This document shows positions 51,748 to 60,664 of a DNA stretch of 64,000 bases, in pieces. This stretch comes from Phycisphaerales bacterium (GTDB lineage: Bacteria > Planctomycetota > Phycisphaerae > UBA1845 > UTPLA1). Below the pieces are notes generated by a model. It did no database searches and was not told the DNA's origin. It saw only the letters and a list, made by a program, of their open reading frames with translations. Position 1 is the first letter of the stretch. Each line of letters opens with the position of its first letter. Location of the stretch: assembly GCA_020639075.1 (NCBI GenBank), contig JACKHI010000001.1, positions 5,570,266 through 5,634,265 on the forward strand. Reading direction: 5' to 3'. A program made the translations under genes and the position numbers.

Positions 51748-54700
51748 ATGTACTGCGAACATTTCGGGCTGAAGATCGCGCCGTTCAATAACACGCCCGA
51801 TCCGCGCTTCTTCTTCAATACGCCGGATCACGAGGAGGCCCTTGCATCGTTGCTCTACGCCGTCGAGCTTCGAAAGGGCTTTGTTCTCGTGACGGGGGAA
51901 GTCGGGGCGGGCAAGACGCTGCTCAGTCGCTTGCTGCTGAATCGCCTCGGTGCGAACGTTCGTACTGCCGTGATTACGAATACCCGTTTGACGGGACCGG
52001 AACTGCTTCAGGCGATCTGCCGAGAATTCGAAATCGACACGTCGGACGCCACGACGTCCGCTGAGTTGACGCATCGGCTCGAGGAGTTCCTCCTGGAACA
52101 GTATGCGCGGGATCGACTCGCCGTCGTGATCGTTGACGAAGCGCAGAATCTGCCGGTTGAAGCCCTTGAAGAGCTTCGAATGCTCGGCAATCTCGAAGCC
52201 GACGACGCGAAGCTACTTCAAATACTGTTGCTGGGTCAGCCGGAACTCCAGGAGGCGTTTCGCCATCCGTCGCTTCGCCAGACGTACCAGCGGATCTTCA
52301 GGACATTTCACCTGCACGCGCTCGATCATGCCCTGTCGACCGGATATGTCGCACATCGACTGCGCGTCGCCGGACTTCCGTCGGACAAGCGCATATTCGC
52401 GCGAGATGCGGTCGATGCCGTCTACCGATACGCCGAGGGCATTCCCCGGCTGATCAACCAGATTTGCGACAATGCGCTGCTTGCGGCCTACAGCGCCGGC
52501 CGCGAAATCGTCACGGCGGCCATGATCGACGAAGTCGTGACGCACATGCTGTCATTGAACGTCAAACCTGCCGAAGCCAAGCCGCAGGGCGAGTTCGCTC
52601 GCCAGATGCTGACGCCGCAGGCAACACCGGCGCAGCAGGCAGCTGAACCGATCAAGGTGCCGATCGCCGCGCCGAACGAGGGGATTCCGAGCGACGAACT
52701 CGCGCGGATCGATTCGAAACTGCGTTCGTTTGAAATTGCGCTGGCCGACGTTCGCGGCGAGACGATTCAGGACAAGAACATTTCGCGTGACAACAGCGAA
52801 ATCGTTCGACATCTGTCGGATCGCCTGCAGACGCTCGAAAAGGGCATTCAACTGATCCGTGAACAGCAGGCGGAGATTCGTGACCAGCAGGAAGTCATCG
52901 GCGCGACGAAGGCGAAGGCCGACGCCGAGCTTCGCGACTTGCAGCGATTTCGCAAGGAAACGCTGACGACGCTGGATGACGCAACGCACAGCGCCCGCGA
53001 AACGGAGTCGCAGATTCGCGAGTTTTTGAAATCCGCCGAAACGCGCGCGTTGACGCTCGAGGAGCGCGCCGCCGCCGCGGTCAATGCCGCCGATCGAGCC
53101 CAATTGGAAGTCGAGCGCCGTACGCGAGAACTGGCTAGCGAGTTTGAGCAGCTCACGACGAATCAGAATTCACGCGTCGATGCGGTTGTCGGGGAAACCC
53201 GCGCCGAGGCCGAGTCCATTCGCGAACTCAAGAAAGAGATGGCGGCGCTTCAGGAGCACGTGATTGAAGCCCAGCGAGCGTCCGAAGCGCGCGTCGGCAC
53301 TGCCATCGCCGAAGCGGCGGAGCTGTCGAAGTCGCTCGAAATGCGGGCGCGGGAGTTCATCGCGGCGGCCAAGGGGCAGACCGGCGAATTGCAGGAGCAG
53401 CTCAAGACGATGCTCGACGAGCTTCGGGAGAAGAGCGATGCGTCGCAGGCGCGGATGATCGAGCTGCTCGCCCAGCAGCGCACGGAAATGGAGTCCGCAC
53501 AGGTCAGTCTCGACGAGTGCGTGCGCAGTGCATTCGCCAGGTCGAACATCATGGATCGTGAGAGCAAGCGGCTCGTCGACGATCTCAAGGAGCAGGCGAA
53601 GGGCGTGCTGGATACCGTGCACGGCGTGCGCGATCGGACTGTCGCGCGTGCGGAGGAAGTGACGCAAAAGGCCGATGCGCTCGTGGCGGAAATGTCTGAT
53701 CGTCTGGAACTCGCGAATCAGCGGATGCAGAGTTTGGTGGATGAGGCGGAATCGCGGGTCGGCGATGCCTGCGCCGCATTCCAGAATGCGCAACAGCGCA
53801 TGGTGGACGACTCGAATGCGACGCGCGAGCAGGCCGAGAAGGCCAACGTCGAAACGAAGCAACTGCTGACAGAGACGCGGGAGTCCTGCGAGAAGCTGCT
53901 CGCGGAGTTGTCGGCTCACGTTGCCGAGCAGACGAAGCTTGCCGAACAGGCGTGGCGTGAGAATGCCGAACGAGGTGCGAAGTCGATCGGCGAGATTTCG
54001 AAGCGTCTGGACGCGGCGCGGGCTGCGGCCGATCAGTCGCACGCACAGCTTGAAGCCGTCATCGCCCAGACGGAGGATCAGATCAACGCGGCGCGAAGAT
54101 CGCTCGATTCGAGCATGTCCGCGCACCGCGAGCAGGTCGAGACGATGGCCGAGCAGAGTGCGGCGATGCGCAGCGAGTTCGAGGATCGCTTCAGGAATGC
54201 TCGCGAAGCGCTCGACACGCTGATGAAGAGGCACAAGTCGGAAATCGGCGCGCGCGTCAGTGATATGGTCCGCGAGACGGACGCGAACGTCGGCGAGGCC
54301 GAGGCGAGGTTCCAGTCGAGTCGCGATGCGCTGAACGCGAAGCTGGACGATCAATCGCGAAATCTGAACGCGATGCTGGACGATCAATCACAGGTGATAA
54401 ATGCGAAGCTGATCGAACACAGGGAATCGGTCGAGAAGCGCGTCAGCGAGCTTCAGCACAAGGCGACGACGCAGATCGGCGCGGCGGAAGCAAAGGCCGA
54501 GGAGCGCGTCGCGCTGTTGCGGGAGCAGCTTGCCGACACGTCGAAGACGGCGGATCGGATCTATCGCGATCTGAAGGAAGCCGTCGAGACGGTCGAGGCG
54601 CATGCCGAGACTTGTCAGGCGAAGTTCGGCGAGTCATCGATGACGCTTCGGAAGGAACTCGAATCGCTGATCGAGCAGCAGGGCAAGATCGTCAGCCAGA

Positions 54701-56523
54701 GCAAGGCGGAAATCGAGCGGTTGACGCAGAGCGTCGACGGGACGACGGGACGGTTCCAGCACGAGATGCGGCAGCTCAACGAGATGGCGAGATCGCGCAT
54801 CACGAGCGTCGGCAAGGAGCTGGCGGATGTGCTTGCCAAGGCGATGACGAAGGCGGACGACGTTCGCAAGGGCGCCGAAGCGTCGTCGACGGAGATTTCG
54901 GCTCGCGTCGAGAAGACGCGCGGCGAGGCGGAAAAGAGCGTCAAGACGGCGGAGGAGGCGATCCGTCGCATTCGAATGCAGGCGAAGACGTCGCTCGAAG
55001 AGGTGCGTCAGTGTTTGGCGCAGATGACGGAGCGGGCGGACGTCGTGCGCCGCGAGCTGGGCAACGTCGGCGATGAGATTCGGCATGCGTCGAAGGAGAC
55101 GGTTGCGCATCTCGCCAAGACGGGCGATCGCGTCACGTCGCAGATCGAGTCGCTGCGCGATTCGGCGATGGACGATGCGGATAAAAACTACAAACGTCTT
55201 AATGCAGTGCGGCTGCAGGTGGAACAGGGCGCCGAGCAGATGCGACAGAATGCATCGAAGCTGCTCGACCAGGTGCAGAGCGGCGCCGCGGCGCTGCGGC
55301 GGCACGCCGACGAGATGTTGATCCAGTCGCAGAGCGGTGCGGAGCAGTTGAACGAGTCGGCCGCGAACATGATGCTGCAGGCGCAGACGTCGAGCGAGCG
55401 ATTCCGCGAACAGGCCGAGACGTTGCTGCACAATGCCGAAAAGATGTCACAGGGGATTCGCGAGGAAGTCACGTCGCTGCGGAGCCAGCTTGCCGAGGAA
55501 ACGGATCGCATTCGACGGCAGGTGGGCGAGGCGAGGCACGAAATCGTGCAGTCGCGGCAGGAAACGGCGAAGATCGTGAACGACGCGGCCGAGGCACAGC
55601 GCCGTGCGGAATCCCGAGCGGGCGATCTCATCAAGCGCGCCGAAAACGTGCAGTCCCAGGCGGAATCGCTGCTCGCCATGCCTCGCGAACTGATCGACGA
55701 GGCCAAGCGCCAAGCCGGCGCGCTGTCGGAGATGTCGAAGAAGGTCTCCACAGTCGTCAGGCAGCTCAACGACGCCGGTTCCAATGCCGAGAGAAACCGC
55801 AGCGAGCTGACCCGCGCCGAGAACGACGCGGAAGAGAAGATCCGCCAGCTCAAGGCGCATACGGAACGGGTTGGGCAGTTGCTTGGCATCATCCGTCAGC
55901 TCTACGGGTCGATGGACGCGCGCGTCGAACGGCTCCGCGGTCGATTGTCTCAGTTTGATGAATTGTTCCGCACGGTCCCGCGGGAACTGGACGGCTTGCG
56001 CACGGTGCTCGATACGGAAATCGCGCGGGATCGCGGTACATCGCGAGGCCTGGATTCGCGGATGGCGCCGCAGCCCCAGATGCCGTATCGCGATGCACCC
56101 GTACCGGCAGCATTACAGCCGCAACCCATGGCGTCTGATCGTGTGCATCGAAATGCGAACGGCGGATCGTTCGAGCGAGATCGCCGCGATCTGCCGGATC
56201 TCCTGCATGACGAAACGGCCCACGATACAGGCGCTGCCGTGGCGACGACGCCCGCAACGGCCGTCGCCCCTGTAAAAGCGAAGGCGGCGCCGCGTGCGGC
56301 GGTGCAGCCGGCGGGATCGAAGCTCCAACCGGCGCCAAACGCGCCGGTGAGCGGCGAGCTGCGTCGCGATGCGGCCACGTCGAAGAGCGTCGTGCGCGAG
56401 CAGTTGCAGGCGGGTTCGCTGGGCGAGATCGTGCAGCGGAACGAGAAGCTGCAGAAGTGGCTGAAGGACATGCTCGGCGAGGACGCCGTGAACGGACAGG
56501 GTGGGTCCGGGGCGGCGAAGTAG
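51748..56523 (+). CDS. ExeA/XrtA-locus AAA ATPase fused to a giant coiled coil
   Basis: A 1,591-residue protein. Residues 1-270 are an ExeA/GspA-like ATPase of the PEP-CTERM-locus type: MYCEHFGLKIAPFNNTPDPR then FFFNTPDHEEALASLLYAVE, Walker A GEVGAGKT (50-57), Walker B VVIVDEAQ (126-133), QILLLGQPEL and GIPRLINQICD. Family members normally end near residue 350. Here a short linker (about 275-320) leads into roughly 1,130 residues of almost unbroken charged heptads rich in Ala, Glu, Arg and Gln (e.g. RAEEVTQKADALVAEMSDRL; AEQMRQNASKLLDQVQSGAA), then a Pro/Ala-rich tail and a short helix (EIVQRNEKLQKWLKDMLG). No membrane helix or signal is seen. The start at ATG 51748 follows GGAG and matches the family's N-terminus. 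Confidence 0.9.
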   Translation: MYCEHFGLKIAPFNNTPDPRFFFNTPDHEEALASLLYAVELRKGFVLVTGEVGAGKTLLSRLLLNRLGANVRTAVITNTRLTGPELLQAICREFEIDTSDATTSAELTHRLEEFLLEQYARDRLAVVIVDEAQNLPVEALEELRMLGNLEADDAKLLQILLLGQPELQEAFRHPSLRQTYQRIFRTFHLHALDHALSTGYVAHRLRVAGLPSDKRIFARDAVDAVYRYAEGIPRLINQICDNALLAAYSAGREIVTAAMIDEVVTHMLSLNVKPAEAKPQGEFARQMLTPQATPAQQAAEPIKVPIAAPNEGIPSDELARIDSKLRSFEIALADVRGETIQDKNISRDNSEIVRHLSDRLQTLEKGIQLIREQQAEIRDQQEVIGATKAKADAELRDLQRFRKETLTTLDDATHSARETESQIREFLKSAETRALTLEERAAAAVNAADRAQLEVERRTRELASEFEQLTTNQNSRVDAVVGETRAEAESIRELKKEMAALQEHVIEAQRASEARVGTAIAEAAELSKSLEMRAREFIAAAKGQTGELQEQLKTMLDELREKSDASQARMIELLAQQRTEMESAQVSLDECVRSAFARSNIMDRESKRLVDDLKEQAKGVLDTVHGVRDRTVARAEEVTQKADALVAEMSDRLELANQRMQSLVDEAESRVGDACAAFQNAQQRMVDDSNATREQAEKANVETKQLLTETRESCEKLLAELSAHVAEQTKLAEQAWRENAERGAKSIGEISKRLDAARAAADQSHAQLEAVIAQTEDQINAARRSLDSSMSAHREQVETMAEQSAAMRSEFEDRFRNAREALDTLMKRHKSEIGARVSDMVRETDANVGEAEARFQSSRDALNAKLDDQSRNLNAMLDDQSQVINAKLIEHRESVEKRVSELQHKATTQIGAAEAKAEERVALLREQLADTSKTADRIYRDLKEAVETVEAHAETCQAKFGESSMTLRKELESLIEQQGKIVSQSKAEIERLTQSVDGTTGRFQHEMRQLNEMARSRITSVGKELADVLAKAMTKADDVRKGAEASSTEISARVEKTRGEAEKSVKTAEEAIRRIRMQAKTSLEEVRQCLAQMTERADVVRRELGNVGDEIRHASKETVAHLAKTGDRVTSQIESLRDSAMDDADKNYKRLNAVRLQVEQGAEQMRQNASKLLDQVQSGAAALRRHADEMLIQSQSGAEQLNESAANMMLQAQTSSERFREQAETLLHNAEKMSQGIREEVTSLRSQLAEETDRIRRQVGEARHEIVQSRQETAKIVNDAAEAQRRAESRAGDLIKRAENVQSQAESLLAMPRELIDEAKRQAGALSEMSKKVSTVVRQLNDAGSNAERNRSELTRAENDAEEKIRQLKAHTERVGQLLGIIRQLYGSMDARVERLRGRLSQFDELFRTVPRELDGLRTVLDTEIARDRGTSRGLDSRMAPQPQMPYRDAPVPAALQPQPMASDRVHRNANGGSFERDRRDLPDLLHDETAHDTGAAVATTPATAVAPVKAKAAPRAAVQPAGSKLQPAPNAPVSGELRRDAATSKSVVREQLQAGSLGEIVQRNEKLQKWLKDMLGEDAVNGQGGSGAAK

Positions 56524-57119
56524 TCGCGGCTGCGTCGGTCGAATCCTGGATTCTCACGGAATTCCTTTCACGCATGCGATGGGGATGCGTTTGCGACGGG
56601 CCCTTCGATACATGAAGATTTGTAACGCACTTTCAGTGCTTGATTCGTAAAACGGTCCGTTACCCGGGGCTGCGTTTGCCCGCTTCGCGAGCTGCACTTG
56701 CCTTGGGCTACCATCGGGCACGCTTTCAGCGTGCGAACGAGATGCGGGCGAATCGCGCGATGTGCCATTGGGTCGTGGGGCCTGCATGGTGTCGTGTGAA
56801 TCCCGGTTTTCCGCAGTGAATTTTTCTTGCAAACGGGATTATTTCTTGGTTCACATTCGACGCGATGGGTTGTTGCTGCGCAGTTCCCGGAAAAATTCTT
56901 CGTGCAAACTGTCGCAAAGTGTCGCAAACGCTCGCAAATTCGTACAAAGAACGGAGACGATTCGCGCGTCGCCCAATTGTGCATTCGTGAGTCATGGCAA
57001 TTGAGGAGCTTGACCGGCGCTTCGGGGCAAATTTGAGTTTCGAGTTGCGGGCGGCGAGTTTCTTGTGTGAAGAATCTCCGATTGGTTTGGCCTGCGGTGA
57101 CGTTTACCGAATCATCTGT
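56524..57119 (+). other. Intergenic stretch without a recognised gene
   Basis: About 600 bases between the convergent coiled-coil ATPase and VOC genes. Overlapping short open frames on both strands have poor composition and no ribosome binding sites. No clear terminator hairpin is seen directly after the ATPase stop. Confidence 0.55.
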
Positions 57120-57482
57120 TCAGCGTTGTTGGCTGACGGAGAAGACCATGCCGTCGGGGTCGGCGTATTGGGCGATGCGTGCGCCGAACTGGTCTTTGGG
57201 GGGCTGGATGCATGGGACGTTGTGTTGTGTCAATCGCGCGTGGAACGCATCGAGGTCGGGGACGCTGAAGCCGGTGCGGCAGCGGCCCGCGGGTAGATCG
57301 TCTTTCGGTTCGGCATCTGGATTGGGCTCATCGGCGGGATGCAGGGCGAGTGTCGAACCTTCCGTGGCGAACTCGGTCCAGTGGGGCGTTTCGAATTTGA
57401 GCGGGAGACCGACGACGTCGCGGTAGAAGGCGACGGACTTCTTCATATCGTGGACGAAGACGATTGCGTAGTCGATTCTCAT
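57120..57482 (-). CDS. VOC-family (glyoxalase/bleomycin-resistance fold) protein
   Basis: A 120-residue single-module VOC protein. The N-terminal strand and helix MRIDYAIVFVHDMKKSVAFY with RDVVGLPLKF, the central LALHPADEP, and the end QYADPDGMVFSVSQ are typical of glyoxalase I/dioxygenase-like proteins that dimerise around a metal. The substrate cannot be told. Start is ATG 57482, six to eight bases after AAGGAG; a longer frame upstream lacks a signal. It stands alone, next to the selenocysteine tRNA on the opposite strand. Confidence 0.85.
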   Translation of the reverse strand: MRIDYAIVFVHDMKKSVAFYRDVVGLPLKFETPHWTEFATEGSTLALHPADEPNPDAEPKDDLPAGRCRTGFSVPDLDAFHARLTQHNVPCIQPPKDQFGARIAQYADPDGMVFSVSQQR

Positions 57483-57702
57483 GGGCAGGCTCCTTGCGAC
57501 AGGGCATAGATGGCACGGTGTGCGTCGGCGTATCTGCCGACCGGCGGTTTGCGCATCGGAGATTGGATCGATGAGACAGTCGTCGGTCAATGAAAATGTC
57601 GTGAGAATGGTCATTGGTGGCTCTTGCGCTGGCATGTCGGGGGCGAGTGTCGTACATTGTCGGATGGATTCGCCGTTTGCTCTTGCGGGGGCGGATTGTC
57701 CT

Positions 57703-57797
57703 GGAAGCGTCAGGGTTCCTGGTGGGCCCCGCGGTCTTCAAAGCCGTTGAGGCGGCGCATTGCGTCGCCTGGTGGGTTCGATTCCCATCCGCTTCCG
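57703..57797 (+). tRNA. selC: tRNA-Sec (anticodon TCA)
   Basis: A selenocysteine tRNA. The acceptor GGAAGCG pairs with CGCTTCC; the D arm has the six-pair stem GGGTTC/GGGCCC typical of tRNA-Sec; the anticodon arm GCGGT-CTTCAAA-GCCGT carries TCA; a long variable arm GGCGGCGC-ATT-GCGTCGCC forms eight pairs; and the T arm is GTGGG-TTCGATT-CCCAT. The discriminator is G, as in bacterial tRNA-Sec, and CCA is not encoded. It implies UGA recoding in this organism; no selA, selB or selD gene lies in the window. Its 3' end serves as the integration site of the downstream island. Confidence 0.9.
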
Positions 57798-57799
57798 TC
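57773..57799 (+). repeat. Left attachment site: tRNA-Sec 3' end
   Basis: A 27-base segment covering the T arm and 3' acceptor strand of tRNA-Sec, from TGGGTTCG to CTTCCGTC, repeated identically at 63431-63457 in the same orientation. Sequence on either side of the two copies differs. This is the classic outcome of tyrosine-recombinase integration at a tRNA 3' end, leaving the tRNA intact. Confidence 0.88.
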
Positions 57800-57824
57800 C
57801 ATTTCTTGACTCAGAACCGCGATT

Positions 57825-57845
57825 TGTCAAAAATGCTGTCAAAAA
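57825..57845 (+). other. Putative left arm-type recombinase sites
   Basis: Two direct copies of TGTCAAAAA (57825-57833, 57837-57845) spaced 12 bases start to start, beginning 26 bases inside the left att copy. The right end has the same pair with the same spacing. Spacing and position match arm-type binding sites of lambda-like integrases. Confidence 0.6.
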
Positions 57846-58359
57846 CTCAGGGTTGATTTGTCGTTGGTTGAGGCATGTCTTGGCGAAATCGGGGCGCAAA
57901 CTAAAGCGGTCGTTCGTAACTCCAAACGGTGACGAATTACATGGTCTTGTGCAAGGAAAAGACGGTCGTTTTCGCCCGTCAGGGAGAGCCTCTCCAAAGT
58001 GGTCTGGCCCTTGGCAGGTGAGGCCCATGCGTCAGTGAAACGGCACCAATTCGATCTGCATTCGCGGTCGCCGCTGCGCCGACGCGGTAAGAAATCGATG
58101 ATCCGAGCGTATCAGGGGCAAGGAAGGCAACGCCCCGTGAGAAAACAGGTGTGACCTGCGGGAACTGTGGGCTGGTTCTGGTAGAATTCGGCTAGGTGCC
58201 ATAATAGAATCGCAGCGTCAAGGACACTCTTGAGACAGTGGATTGCGATTGCCGTGATGACCCCATACGACGCCACGTCTTCAGAATCTGGAACAAAGAT
58301 TGCCAACGCGTTCCCCCTTCGATACAAGGAGAATATCGTAACTCAGTAGGAGGAGCACA
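57846..58359 (+). other. Noncoding left part of the island
   Basis: About 510 bases with only short unsupported open frames on either strand. A strong ribosome binding site, GGAGGAGCACA, at the right end belongs to the next gene. Confidence 0.5.
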
Positions 58360-59295
58360 ATGGACAGCTTCACAACTCAGTGCCCCGCCTGTAAGGCCAC
58401 ATTTCAAGTCCGCGCCGCTTTAGCGGGCCGCACCGCCACTTGCAAGAAATGTCACAAACCGTTTACCGTGACCGATTCTTCAACCCATCCACCTCGCAAA
58501 AAAAGAGAATCAATATTTGACGCGCCCTTGACCGTGGTGAATGATGACCTTCATTCCTCAACAGACCCCAGATCGTCGACAAGCATGCATCCATGCTCGC
58601 AGTGTGGAGCACTGATTCCAAGCTACGCACCCACCTGCAATGACTGCAAATCCCGCCTAACTAACTCCCGAGTCGCTTCCAATTACTGGTCGTTTCGAAA
58701 GATATCTGACTGGATGGCTCGCCATAGTCTATCATTCTCGGCAGGGGGCCAAAGTGATCCTCATCGCCGCACACACATACCCACGCATTTGTCTGCTCCC
58801 AAGTACTTTGGAATCAACTTTATTGCACTCATGCTAATCGTCTTGGGATCGCTTGTGATCGTAGCCGGTGTCGTGTCCCTCTCTATGTCTGTTTACGCGA
58901 GATATCAGTCTCAGAATAGGATCGCATCCATCCGGTCATCACTCGGCGCATTGGACAACGCATCCGAAGCGCAACGAGAGGCGGTGGCGCGGGCTGAGAA
59001 AAAAGCAAAAGACGCGGGATCTGACAAACCTGAATTGGTCGAGAAGTGGAATCGCCAGCGCAAGCAGTTCGAAAGTGATGAACAACAGCGCATGAGGCAA
59101 CGTATGTCGTTGGAGTCGGAACTCGCGGCACATCAGCTTGGCAAGGAGATCGTGAACGGCACGACATGGGCGGTAGGAATCGGCGCGATAATCTCTGGGC
59201 TTATTATTGTTGGCCTTGGACAGGTCTTTTCCGCAATTCGTGACATGGCGATTAATAGCTTCCTAATCGCGTCTAAGAAGCCCTCCGACCGATGA
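58360..59295 (+). CDS. Double zinc-ribbon membrane protein (MJ0042-type)
   Basis: A 311-residue protein. The N-terminal MJ0042-type finger has CPACKATFQVRAALAGRTA then CKKCHKPF (about 8-38), common in planctomycetes. A second finger follows at about 79-98 (CSQCGALIPSYAPTCNDCKS). A membrane helix (FIALMLIVLGSLVIVAGVVS) is followed by a basic coiled coil (EAQREAVARAEKKAKDAG ... RQRMSLESEL) and another hydrophobic region (GTTWAVGIGAIISGLIIVG). Function is unknown. Start at ATG 58360 after GGAGGAG. It lies inside the tRNA-Sec island, and its lower GC content differs from the core genes. Confidence 0.8.
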   Translation: MDSFTTQCPACKATFQVRAALAGRTATCKKCHKPFTVTDSSTHPPRKKRESIFDAPLTVVNDDLHSSTDPRSSTSMHPCSQCGALIPSYAPTCNDCKSRLTNSRVASNYWSFRKISDWMARHSLSFSAGGQSDPHRRTHIPTHLSAPKYFGINFIALMLIVLGSLVIVAGVVSLSMSVYARYQSQNRIASIRSSLGALDNASEAQREAVARAEKKAKDAGSDKPELVEKWNRQRKQFESDEQQRMRQRMSLESELAAHQLGKEIVNGTTWAVGIGAIISGLIIVGLGQVFSAIRDMAINSFLIASKKPSDR

Positions 59296-59490
59296 CGATA
59301 CGCAAATAACGGCTTTCACGAATACCGAGTTCGATGACAACTTCTTGGTCTGTTAGATGGTGGTCGTCCGGGCGTATCTCGCGCCCCTTATGCAATAAAG
59401 TGGACACAGCCTCAGTCTTAGACCCAACAATTCAAAGACAAGAAGTTGTTAACACAGGGTGTTCCCAAGTTCTTTCGACAAAACGTAGGT

Positions 59491-59676
59491 TTATTGAGAT
59501 TCGAGTTCTGTGTCAATGCCGTGTTGTTGCATCCACAAGTTGTTCGCTATCTCCTCTAACAAGAACTTTCTTGCCTGAAACTGAGTCAATCGCGCAATAG
59601 TCTTCAGGTTCTTGTTTATTAGCTCTTCTGGATACATGTGTTTGAGTAAATGAAATTCGTAGTCCGACATCTTCAT
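59491..59676 (-). CDS. Small protein of unknown function in island
   Basis: A 61-residue soluble, mostly helical protein (MKMSDYEFHLLKHMYPEELI ... LTQFQARKFLLEEIANNLWM). The start is ATG 59676, eight bases after GGAGG; a TTG five codons earlier overlaps that ribosome binding site and is rejected. It could be a small regulator, but no helix-turn-helix is clear. Its clear translation signal supports reality. Confidence 0.6.
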   Translation of the reverse strand: MKMSDYEFHLLKHMYPEELINKNLKTIARLTQFQARKFLLEEIANNLWMQQHGIDTELESQ

Positions 59677-59927
59677 AGTTTGTTCCTCCAATTATTGACT
59701 CATCCTAAATGAGCACCAAGTGTTAATAGTTTGGCTTTGTTCTTGAATCCAAAGGCATCGATAAATCTCTGAGTTTGCATTCTTGTTTACTTCTGGGCCT
59801 ACAGATAGTGTCTTTGGGATCTAAATCATTTTCATAAGGGGTTATGACTTAAGATCTTGGATTCTCGTTCAACTCAATCATGACAACTAATAGTACTGAT
59901 ATTCCTTGTTGAGCCTTGGAGAGAAAA

Positions 59928-59973
59928 CCCCTGCTGCCAGAATAGGCTGACCTATCCCTTTCTGACAGCGGGG
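59928..59973. repeat. Bulged long inverted repeat
   Basis: CCCC, GCTG and CAGAA on the left pair with TTCTG, CAGC and GGGG on the right, with one bulged T and one C/A mismatch; an inner ATAGG/CCTAT stem closes on a CTGA tetraloop. It has no T run, so it is not a simple terminator. It could be a structured RNA, a REP-like or single-strand recombination site, or a protein site. Confidence 0.6.
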
Positions 59974-60237
59974 ACATAGACAATGCTGTCATGCCTATAT
60001 GGTTCTTTGATCCTGCCGACATTCCTTTATATCGCCCAGTGTCAATTGCTGAGTTTCAATCCCTTGCGGGACGCCGTATAACGGTTTTGGTTACCCAAGC
60101 TCTCAAACCCCAACCACGCAAGCCCAGTTCGTTTTTCACCCATGACTCACAGTTGCTTTTTGCTTCACAATGACTTCCCCACAATTGTTAAGCGGGGTTC
60201 GCAGTTGGCGTAGCCAAGTACCAACCAGTGAAGGTTC

Positions 60238-60474
60238 CTACAGATTTGTCTTATTGAGCCTGTAATCGCTCTCAGTCAATGATTCTTTGAAAAGGTGTTT
60301 TGACGCCACCGCGAATAAATTGTCCACAAATGGCTTGAGCCTTGACAACCAAATCAGGCCGCCAAGGCTCATTCGAACAAGATTCTGCCGATGATGAAAA
60401 CGTAGTCTTATGCCGTTGGATTGATAAGCTGCTTGTTCGATAGAGCCATGAATGTTGTTTTCATACTTCATCAT
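60238..60474 (-). CDS. Doubtful small open frame
   Basis: 78 residues (begins MMKYENNIHGSIEQAAYQSN) with plausible amino-acid composition and ordinary codons but no ribosome binding site close to the start and no recognised family. It could be a remnant of a larger gene or a chance frame in AT-rich DNA. Confidence 0.28.
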   Translation of the reverse strand: MMKYENNIHGSIEQAAYQSNGIRLRFHHRQNLVRMSLGGLIWLSRLKPFVDNLFAVASKHLFKESLTESDYRLNKTNL

Positions 60475-60664
60475 ACAAAATTTTCGGGGAAACTCCTTGG
60501 ATCATTCAGATTTATTGAGAAACTTTCTCCTATGGCAACGCGGCATGCTTTTTGGGCCTAATAATCGGGGAAAACGCGCGAGAATTTACCCCGGGGGATT
60601 CGATCTCAAACTCGCAATCGAATCGCATGCACATATCTTCACGGACATACCCTCCATGCGATGC

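Larger units (their letters stand above)
59677..60664 (+). other. AT-rich stretch of the island with few coding signals
   Basis: Nearly 1 kb with the lowest GC in the window. It contains a strong bulged inverted repeat at 59928-59973 and one doubtful minus-strand open frame (60238-60474). No other gene is supported. It may be decayed DNA or hold a replication or regulatory region. Confidence 0.5.

Noticed and set aside
56568..56984. Overlapping minus-strand open frames after the ATPase gene
   Set aside because: Low-quality composition, mutually overlapping, no translation signals.
57614..57856. Open frame running through tRNA-Sec
   Set aside because: It is a chance frame across the tRNA and the attachment site; typical false gene calls over tRNAs look like this.
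59991..60173. Plus-strand 60-codon open frame in the island
   Set aside because: No ribosome binding site, no homology recognised, AT-rich noncoding surroundings.
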